Below, piece after piece: positions 57,401-64,000 of a DNA stretch of 64,000 bases. Each line of letters begins with the position of its first letter. Position 1 is the stretch's first letter. The stretch is taken from the NCBI GenBank assembly GCA_963930655.1, contig OZ005600.1, positions 16,956,501 to 17,020,500 on the forward strand, read 5' to 3'. The position numbers were made by a program, and so were the translations under genes. Source of the DNA: Myrica gale. Lineage: Eukaryota > Streptophyta > Magnoliopsida > Fagales > Myricaceae. The notes beneath the pieces are model-generated. The model saw nothing but the letters and a program-made list of their open reading frames with translations. It was not told the DNA's origin and made no database searches.

Positions 57401-58415
57401 TAGTTGTTAGGTTAATATAAGCTTTTATATGTAGTTGTGTTTACTGTAGTGTTGGGCTGCAGCTGTCATAGAGTATGTGGGCTGGAGTAAGGGAGCCCAA
57501 GGCCCAGATAAGGAAAGAGGGAGAATCTCGCAGGAGGCTGTGGTGTGGTCCTTGGGCGAGTCAGTGGAGAGGGAGATATAAGGAGGCAGTTAGTTTGTTA
57601 GAGGGTATGGAATATCAGATTGCATTTGTATTTCTTCTTCTTCTTTCCCAGTCTGTAAGGAGGTTGGCCAAACCTCGAATTTGGCCTTTCAATTCAGTCA
57701 ATCACATTCCGAATACATACATACACCTTTCCACTACTTACATAATTGCTGTTACTATTACAATCAGTCGGAAGCATTGCTTCAATTTACAGTAATACCA
57801 TCAAAGTGTTACATAATGAGAATATTTTCACCTGTGAACAAACCTCATATCACATAAACAGTTGAAAGGAAGGATAGCTTAAAGACAGGGTTGTCAAGGA
57901 AAAAGATAGATAAAAATCAAATCATCTCGGACATGCTCCAGCATTAAATCCTAGGATGATATAAGCAAATCTTTATTCCTTCAAGTAAATTCTTTAAGAG
58001 ACGGAGAAAAAAAAGGAAAGGGCAAATGAAAGATTCTTACTTCTCGCGGTACATAGGGGTGATTTCGTTGATAAACTGATCAGGTGTCAATGGGAGGTCA
58101 TAATCCTTAACAATACCAGCAGCTGACTCCTTTTGTGTTATCCCCAACCTTTTCTTGTCCTCCCTCTCCCCATCGACCTCTTTCCCATATCTTGTCAAGA
58201 ATTCCTTCAAAATTCCCTTTGTAGCATTCTCTACACACAGTCAACCAAACAAACAGACTTTTAGAGAGAAAATTAAGGAAGACCCTTTACTTAAAAATCA
58301 AGAAGCTATGATTTCATCGGAAATTTGGAGGACCTGTGTCTAAAAGGGTCCCATCTAAGTCCAGAATTACAGCCAGAACTTTGGTTTTCGGTTTGCAAGA
58401 CCCACAGCAGCTCAT
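48430..58415 (-). CDS. Divergent riboflavin kinase/FMN hydrolase-like HAD protein (10 exons, 379 aa)
   Basis: Exons in transcript order: 58415-58334, 58230-58041, 55157-55027, 52990-52921, 52569-52504, 51121-50970, 50872-50795, 50170-50031, 49056-48964, 48567-48430 (TAA 48432-48430). All introns I placed have GT/AG ends, phases agree, and the 1140-bp CDS is open. The N-terminal half is a HAD phosphatase: motif I DLDGTLLDT (about residues 19-27), motif II ALASNS, motif III SGKPAPY, motif IV VIEDS. WGLPPFEDWIDKALPIEP then leads into a riboflavin-kinase-like half (FGLFFGWAKV, VVVSIGWDN, LQLVGYIREL). The order and length match plant bifunctional AtFMN/FHy (FMN hydrolase plus riboflavin kinase). 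However, the kinase half lacks the expected GRGSK-LGIPTAN segment and the acidic EPW region, so kinase activity is doubtful while phosphatase activity is plausible. No obvious transit peptide. Confidence 0.9.
49502..49815. mobile_element. MITE-like inverted repeat in an intron of the HAD gene
   Basis: ATTAATGTGCCAATACAACT at the left and AGCTATATTGAAACATTAAT at the right are imperfect inverted arms, continued by CATTTGGACAAC / GCTGTCCAAATG further in. It is about 314 bp and noncoding. A TSD was not established. Confidence 0.6.
52991..55026 (-). other. Large intron 3 of the HAD gene
   Basis: Two kb of mostly AT-rich sequence with a long T run (about 54463-54480). The minus frame 54695-54486 is open but unrecognised, and no splice-consistent exon is needed there. 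Confidence 0.6.
57183..57366. repeat. Perfect tandem duplication, 92-bp unit
   Basis: The block starting GGGAAGTTTGAAGACAAGG and ending GGATATGCAGGT occurs twice back to back (57183-57274, 57275-57366) without a difference that I can see. Confidence 0.92.
57405..57730 (+). repeat. Possible solo LTR or LTR fragment in an intron
   Basis: It begins TGTTAGGTTAATATAAGC, includes GAGATATAAGGAGGCAGTTAG (TATA-like) and a pyrimidine-rich leader (CTTCTTCTTCTTTCCC), and then CCGAATACATACATACACC. This resembles a small copia LTR, but no TSD was found. Confidence 0.35.
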
Positions 58416-58531
58416 GGTAAAGCCAAAGAAGTGGGTGCGTATATTGCGTCACTGTGCTGTGCACGCGAGCGAGAACGAGAGAGAGAAATGACAGAATGGT
58501 GGTGCGCGGGTAATGAAACGGGAAGGCATTA

Positions 58532-58546
58532 ACATTATTTATAATA
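58532..58546 (-). promoter_or_regulatory. Candidate TATA box of the HAD gene
   Basis: On the minus strand it reads TTATAAATAA, about 120 bp upstream of the ATG at 58415-58413. No expression evidence is available from sequence. Confidence 0.5.
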
Positions 58547-58559
58547 GTGAGCATAAGAG

Positions 58560-59140
58560 GGGCCCTATGGAGGGATCAATACCCAGGGAAGCTGTGAAAG
58601 GGACGCCCAACGGCACTTTGCTGGGTTCTCTGTAGCGTATGAAGTCCCATGCAAATTGGCATTGGAATGTTTGAGAAAGGGAAAGCGAGAGATTGGGTTT
58701 TCCCGCTTCTTTCTGCAGCACAAATCGGTCGTTAAAAACTTAAAGGGGGGTAGATTCAAACCCAAAATATGTGTAACAGTAACACGTATAATGTGTAAAA
58801 CACACAAGAATGATCATTGAAGACTTTTTTTTTTTCTCTGTAGACAAGTAATTGTTGAAGACTTGCTTATGCTTCTATTGTATGGCTGGAGAGATGCCTT
58901 ATCCTAAAGCTATAGATCAACGGTTGGATGGACAGACTTTGACTCATGAACGAACCTGGGTACACGATTTACCTCAGGTGCTAAGTATACTTTTTACTTG
59001 AAATTAAAATTTTTTTAATAACTTACGCAATAAATAAAATCTTTAAATTTTCATTAAAATCAAAATAATCAAAATGTAATAACAGCTAAAATTTAAAAAA
59101 GAAAAAAAATTATAAACTTTAACTTAAACGTAAAAGTCAA
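58560..59140. other. Upstream intergenic region of the HAD gene
   Basis: No gene recognised. The proximal part may hold promoter elements, and the distal part is very AT-rich. Confidence 0.5.
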
Positions 59141-59350
59141 AATTTCATCAATTATTGAACACAGCGTTCTTTCAACGAGTAAAAGTCATCAATTATCATA
59201 TTAGTATTAAAACTTTCTAAAATTTCTTTTTCAATGTAACACAACAAAATAATATATCGCAAGAAAGTCATCTTTCATCCTATTTCAAAATCTTGTTTTT
59301 ATAATATTTATTGTTGAAAAAGTTTGTTCATCAATTGCAGTAGAAATGGG
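59140..59350 (-). pseudogene. hAT transposase C-terminal (dimerisation) relic
   Basis: Minus-strand frames give IIPISTAIDEQTFSTINIIK, TRF-stop-NRMKDDFLA, then KEILESFNTNMIIDDFYSLK. This follows the conserved hAT C-terminal dimerisation motif (family form PVSTATVERAFSAMKIVKT...LRNRM). It is broken by a stop and a frameshift, and nothing further upstream is recognisable. Confidence 0.75.
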
Positions 59351-59785
59351 AATAATCCAATTAATCAAGAAATAATTTAAACCAATCATATTGAAATCTA
59401 GGAGAACGATCAATCCTTCTAGAAAAAGCAGAGATGAACCATATCCTCCTTATTTCATAGCATTATGTTATTGGATAATCTCATATTTGAGTGCATAAAC
59501 CAATATCACATTCTACCGTAGATATATCATATTTACTTCTTCCGGTCGAGCTCTAGGTACTTGTGAAGAATGTTGAATATATATCTTCTAGTTCTTCTGC
59601 TTGTGCTGTATCAGATTCCTCAATCTTGAAAAAAAAAAAATCAATATTTTATAAAAATAGAATAAATGTGAGGACGTCATCTTGAATCTTTTTTCTCAAT
59701 TTGTTATGCAGTACATCACCGTACTCGATGGGTCGCATCCCAAATTTTACCTGTCAATACTCCCATGTTAACTAGCACTTATGTG

Positions 59786-59948
59786 CACCGGCGGAGGCAG
59801 GGGGCGAACTGGGGCCACTTCCCCGGTTCGCTCCCTAAAATAACAAATTTTTACACCTAAATTTTTTATTTTATTATTTTGTTTCAACTAAATTATTTTT
59901 TTACCATTTTTTTGACCCCCATTAATCAGCTTCCTGCCTCCGCTTATG
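59786..59948. mobile_element. hAT-type MITE, 163 bp
   Basis: Ends CACCGGCGGAGGCAGG and CCTGCCTCCGCTTATG share a perfect 11-bp inverted core GCGGAGGCAGG. A perfect 8-bp TSD CTTATGTG flanks it (59778-59785, 59949-59956). No coding capacity. Confidence 0.85.
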
Positions 59949-59956
59949 CTTATGTG

Positions 59957-61394
59957 GACTTGCGCTGGAATGCGCCCGATAGCTGTTTCTAATTTAGCAG
60001 ATATTAATAAAGTTGGATGATGTGTTTTGAAAAAAAAAATAGAATAGTAGACTTGTTTATATAAAAATAAAAATAGACACAGTGGACCGTCCACCAGCAG
60101 AATTTGCCGCAATTAAAATGTTAACAGAATATCCGCCACTAGATAGAATATACAGACCCCTTCATCATTAATTCTTATCAATATATTAGGTAGACCACCT
60201 TTGACGATAATATTTATCTCTTTTCTTTTATTAAAGTGACCTGAATTGGTTATAAATCCTACACAAAATAGTTAACAGGGGTTTAAACTACCAATATATT
60301 GAACTCCGATCTCATTTTCACAATTAATCAAATAAACACGAATTTAATTGTTGGATCTTTTTTAAAAGTACAAATTGATTAAATTTAGTAATTAGTCTCA
60401 ATGTGTCAAAAGTGATACTAATTGTCTAATTGAGACCCTTATTTGATATTGCTTTGGTAGTTAATTTGAGGGCTCACATTAACTTTTTCCAAACAAAACC
60501 GGTTGTCCATATGTTTTTTTTCCTTACACTTTTGGCTGGATCCATGTATCTAACCTTATATATATATCTTGATCATCGGAACCAAGTATACCAGCAATGT
60601 TCTCCAGCCAAAGGAATATTACATGTTGTCTACTTGTGTACGTCCCCTAGAACTCATCTACCCAGAACTACTTGGCAATTAATTAACATTAACCTATCAC
60701 ATATACACGTAATTAATGCGTTCGTTAGCACCCTTAACGGGCAGACTTTATCCCCGAATATTCATCTGAAGGGTGGATATACCATGTTCGTAGCCCTTGA
60801 AAATTACGTACAGTCCCTAATTGAACGCTTGATTCCTTCCATGTTGACGATGGTTGCGGGAATATGCTAATTTCAGCGATGAAATTTCCCATCGCTTTGC
60901 CCTCTGTACACCAAGCCCAGTTACAGCTAGTTCCAACCACTTGCTCACGAATGTATTCTTTCTTTCTTCCGGGCACCAGATTTCATATCCAATCCAATCC
61001 AATAGGCCGGCACTTATATACTTCCTTCTGCACAATAGGATATGCCCAAGTCCTCAAATTTATATTTCCACTACTCATGAATAGACATGCCACATATCCA
61101 TATATATTTATATATATCCTACCAGAAATGCAGTAAAATATCCATTTAATTAGTCATAAACATGGGTATAGATGGAGATTGTCTCAACAGTACTTAGGTT
61201 AAAACTTCAATTCAAAAAAATATATAATAAGGAATAAGAACAAACGGCCTTAGCCAAAAAATGTAGCTGAAAAAGCATCACAGTTAATCTTTGTGTGGCT
61301 TAAAAGATAACTAGGACCTAAAACATAATCTAATCTTGGGAAATAAGTTCACATTAGGTGGACGAAATTGCAGAACTATGTCCTGGAATAGCAA
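59957..61394. other. Intergenic region between the HAD gene and the 14-3-3 pseudogene
   Basis: The plus frame 60430-60870 (146 codons) resembles nothing I know. It overlaps open frames on the other strand and is not called. No RNA gene seen. Confidence 0.5.
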
Positions 61395-62203
61395 TTAATT
61401 ACCATTACAATCAATATGATATCCATCCTCTAGTTGTTCGCAAATCCACCAAACGAGGTTGTCCTTGAGCTTTTCCATAACGAAAGGTGCTATCTCTGTA
61501 TGAATCCTCACCGAGGGCTTTAAGCCCTGGGATAGCTTCATCATAAGCTAGCTTTGCAAGGTGGAAGGAAGGCCCTGGAAAAACAAAATTGAAATGCAAT
61601 CTCCATGTCAAACAAAAATCATGGTTACCAACTCCGGAGTTTTTAGGGAGAAAATAAAACACTTTTTACATACTTATGATCATGTGAATTCAAGATCTCA
61701 TAATAGAAGACTGAGAAATTCAGAGCCACGGCCAATCGGACGCGATGTGTAGGGGGCAAATCAGTTCCTGCCATCACCATAGCAGTCTGCAAATAGATCA
61801 GATCAGTTGAAATTGCATTTGTAAAGGGAAAAATTCAAGATATATGGTGGTGCACACTTTGCAGGAATTGATACCTCATAAGCTTTCATAGACTGATCAA
61901 CAGCCTCTTTGTTTTTCTCACCAGTCTTGAATTCCGCAAGATATCGATAATAATCTCCTCTCCTATAACCAACATTATTTCCATGAACCTAAAATCTCCT
62001 CAACTAATAAATAGACCCAACAATTCATGAGCTTATTTTAGGTCATAAGTACAGCGGCCTGATCACGTACATCTTATGGTAAAACAAAGTCGATTCACCA
62101 GCAGAAGCTGAAGGAATAAGATGCTCATCAAGCATTCTAAGCATGTCATTGCATATGCTTGAGAGTTCTGATTCAACTTTATGTTTGTACTCATTTACCT
62201 GCT

Positions 62204-63834
62204 CACTACAAGAAATTTTGTTTTAGGTGACAAGTTTTTAGGTGTCAAAGTAAAATTCGTCACTAAAAATAACCTTTTGATGACAAAAATAACAAATTCG
62301 TCACTGAAAGCAAGTAATGACCAACAAAACTATCCGGACGTCACCAAATGCGTCCGCACGCTTTAGTTGGGTGTCAAACTTGAATTTCATCATCATGAGG
62401 TGACGAACATCATTTGTCACGAAGACAAAAACCGTTCACACGTTGAAACAATGCGTTGGAATGTAACTTCATAACTTGTTGACTGCAGGTAGTGAAGTTG
62501 CTTGCTCATATCAGCGACAAAGACCTGTTTGCGGAATTCTACAGGAACCTAGACCTATTTTCAGCTGATTGGTTGACTTGGTATTTTTTTCTATTTTTCT
62601 TTTTGTGAAAACCTGTTGATGATTGATTTGTTTATCAACAAAAAAAGACTAGTTTGCTCAATTCTGTGGTTATAGACTCTTATTAATCCCTCCAGTTTAT
62701 TGCTTTCATTTGACCAATCATTTCAACAATTGAACACATATTGTTGGTTGGTTTATATACTTTAGAAGCGACGAGTCATATATGAGTAATTATGTTGCAT
62801 GATTACTGACAGGAAGAAGCTTGTCCGAAAGCTTCTTTTTTACAAAAGTGATTATGAGCATGAAAGAAGCATTTTGACTAAGATAAAACAACAATGTGGG
62901 AGTCAACTCACCTCAAAGATGGAGGGGATGGTAAGTTGCCTTATAATCTTTTGTGATTTGAAATTTCAAATGTCATTCAAGTGCATTTTTTATGTTTTTT
63001 TATCACAATTCCATAATCCAGTACAATATTGGTGGAGACTTTGTTAATTTTATATTGTTTGTTTTTCTTGCTTGTAGGTTATTGATTTAACATTGGTGTA
63101 TAATTGAATTTCAGGATTAAAATATATGATTGAGCAAAGACAGAATATGGCATAGAATATGGAGCAGCACAGGAAGTGACCTAATTTCATCTGTTGAAGG
63201 GATTTAGATCATGAATAATGTGTTTGTTTTTTATTTATTTTTAATTAGGCATAATAATGTTTTCTTTGTTGAATTTAGAATCATTATTTAAACTAAACCT
63301 AAACCATTCTTTTTAATCAGAAAAGCAATTTCAAATGGTAAAAATAATTCCTTAGAAAAAGTCACCATAAACAGTCATCCTACAAAAACAAAAATAAACA
63401 TCACAAAAAGTCACCTGTAGTGACAAAAACAAAATTGTCAGCAAAAGTAATCCTTTCGTGACAAAAATAAACGTCATAAAAGTCACATGTAGTGACGAAA
63501 AAGTAAAATTTTTTGTGACGAATGTAAATGTCGTCAGAATAGGTTTGATACAATGAATATCCGTCTAACTCCATATAGCCTATGCGAACGGTTGTTCCAT
63601 GATGAATTTTTACCAAATGAATCCGTGCTAACGTATCTAACATCAAAACTAAATGTTCGAACGGTCTTGCGCAAGGAAAATAAAAATTGTCACCTAAAAC
63701 CTTTGCCGACAGGCTTTAGGTGACAAATTGGGTGAGAACTCAGTTTTGTCACCCGTGACAAAAACTTTTGGTGTCTAAATATGCACTTTGGGTGACAAAA
63801 TTCTTTGACACCCAAAGTGTATTTTCTTGTAGTG
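62204..63834 (+). mobile_element. Non-autonomous CACTA (En/Spm) element carrying cullin exons
   Basis: Ends CACTACAAGAAA and TTTCTTGTAGTG are perfect CACTA termini, flanked by a 3-bp TSD GCT (62201-62203, 63835-63837). Subterminal zones are packed with GTGACAAA/TTTGTCAC and AGGTGAC words in both orientations, as expected for transposase binding. No transposase gene. The middle (62489-63098) carries cullin gene fragments. It splits a 14-3-3 exon between codons for E and Q. Confidence 0.93.
62489..63098 (+). pseudogene. CUL1: Captured cullin (CUL1-type) gene fragment, three exon pieces
   Basis: Exon A 62489-62544 encodes VVKLLAHISDKDLFAEFYR. Exon B 62813-62930 encodes [19 protein letters not shown] then [20 protein letters not shown]. 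Exon C begins at 63078 with VIDLTLV. Introns remain between them: acceptors CAG, CAG and TAG, and the donor GTAAG after exon B. The donor after exon A is GAACC, so it is mutated. The frame is consistent across the joins (AG|G for Arg). This is the cullin-homology region of plant CUL1, the scaffold of SCF ubiquitin ligases. It is a genomic, not cDNA, capture. It is opposite in strand to the 14-3-3 pseudogene and is unlikely to be translated as a cullin. Confidence 0.92.
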
Positions 63835-64000
63835 GCTCCACTCGTTTTCCGTTTCCTTTTGCTTCTTCTTTCTGCTCTATTGATGATAGGGCCCTCCATA
63901 ATGCTTTGGACCAGCAATCTTATTTTAAATCCAACAAAAAAACAAGTTCCTCTCTTCAACTGTCAACTCAACTTCAAGATCAATTGCAACCTCCTTCATT

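Larger units (their letters stand above)
55158..58040 (-). other. Large intron 2 of the HAD gene
   Basis: 2.9 kb. It contains a T10G11 homopolymer junction (56218-56238), a TA/CATATG-rich stretch (56935-56995), a perfect 92-bp tandem duplication (57183-57366) and LTR-like sequence (about 57405-57730). No coding exon fits the phase. Confidence 0.6.
61395..64000 (-). pseudogene. 14-3-3 protein pseudogene, split by a CACTA element
   Basis: 14-3-3 proteins are dimeric phosphoserine/threonine-binding adaptors. Minus-strand pieces: LEVELTVEERNL (about 63965-63930), LWRALSSIEQKEEAKGNGKRVE (to 63835), CACTA insertion, [20 protein letters not shown] and [15 protein letters not shown] (62200-62071), [21 protein letters not shown] (61962-61875), ADLPPTHPIRLGL-like [29 protein letters not shown] (61786-61674; split here only for description), and HLAKLAYDEAI...GEDSYRDST then DNLVWW (61574-61395). 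Splice sites are mostly intact. Damage includes frame disruption at about 63920-63900, a likely 4-bp duplication (CTTC) near 61565, a 1-bp insertion near 61481, and the 1.6-kb insertion. The first codons reach the window edge. Confidence 0.93.

Noticed and set aside
60430..60870. 146-codon plus-strand ORF
   Set aside because: No recognisable domain, the ORF sits in AT-rich intergenic DNA and overlaps other open frames, and there is no splice or regulatory context.
1..64000. CRISPR array, prophage or bacterial operon
   Set aside because: The window is clearly plant nuclear DNA. The repeats present are LTRs, foldback arms or tandem duplications, with no regular repeat-spacer pattern.

Overview
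This is a plant nuclear genome window, almost certainly from a eudicot. It has intron-containing genes, plant Ty3 and Ty1 LTR retrotransposons primed by initiator tRNA-Met, a plant L1-type LINE, and CACTA and hAT DNA transposons. I cannot name the species. No CRISPR array, rRNA gene or convincing tRNA gene was seen.

Layout. 1-2530: eroded minus-strand Ty3 element whose protease and most of its reverse transcriptase are deleted. About 3470-4695 and 44690-44900: two plus-strand pieces of one acetolactate synthase (ALS) pseudogene, separated by about 40 kb of transposons. Inside that split, from the left, there is a 3.3-kb Ty3 solo LTR (6178-9449) in unclassified sequence, then a LINE running in pieces from about 10.1 to 44.4 kb. 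The LINE is broken by a full-length Tekay-like Ty3 element (11018-24801, 4-kb LTRs, TSD CTTGT), a 332-bp insertion (26183-26514), and an old Ty1/copia element (27031-43452). The old copia element itself holds a palindromic foldback element (28547-28858), a second copia element (29062-36131), a long-TIR foldback (36596-37192), and an LTR-67 bp-LTR derivative (38566-41226). The nesting is four levels deep: ALS, LINE, outer copia, inner elements.

Right side. 45043-47770 is a non-autonomous hAT-type element with GC-rich palindromic ends and a perfect 8-bp TSD. 48430-58415 (minus) is the one intact host gene. I reconstructed ten exons in a continuous frame, giving a 379-residue protein related to the plant bifunctional riboflavin kinase/FMN hydrolase. 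Its HAD phosphatase half keeps all motifs, while its kinase-like half lacks the expected catalytic motifs. 59786-59948 is a small hAT MITE near a decayed hAT transposase. 61395-64000 (minus) is a 14-3-3 pseudogene. One of its exons is split by a CACTA element (62204-63834, TSD GCT) that carries three captured exon pieces of a cullin gene.

The window is mainly a transposon burial ground. The host loci are one living gene and two dead ones (ALS, 14-3-3). The most noteworthy items are the extra 3' ORF in the Tekay element, a run of small hairpins downstream of the inner copia pol, the GATAAG cluster in the Tekay LTR, the cullin capture by CACTA, and the FMN-hydrolase-like protein with a degenerate kinase domain. 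All alignments and splice sites were worked out by eye.
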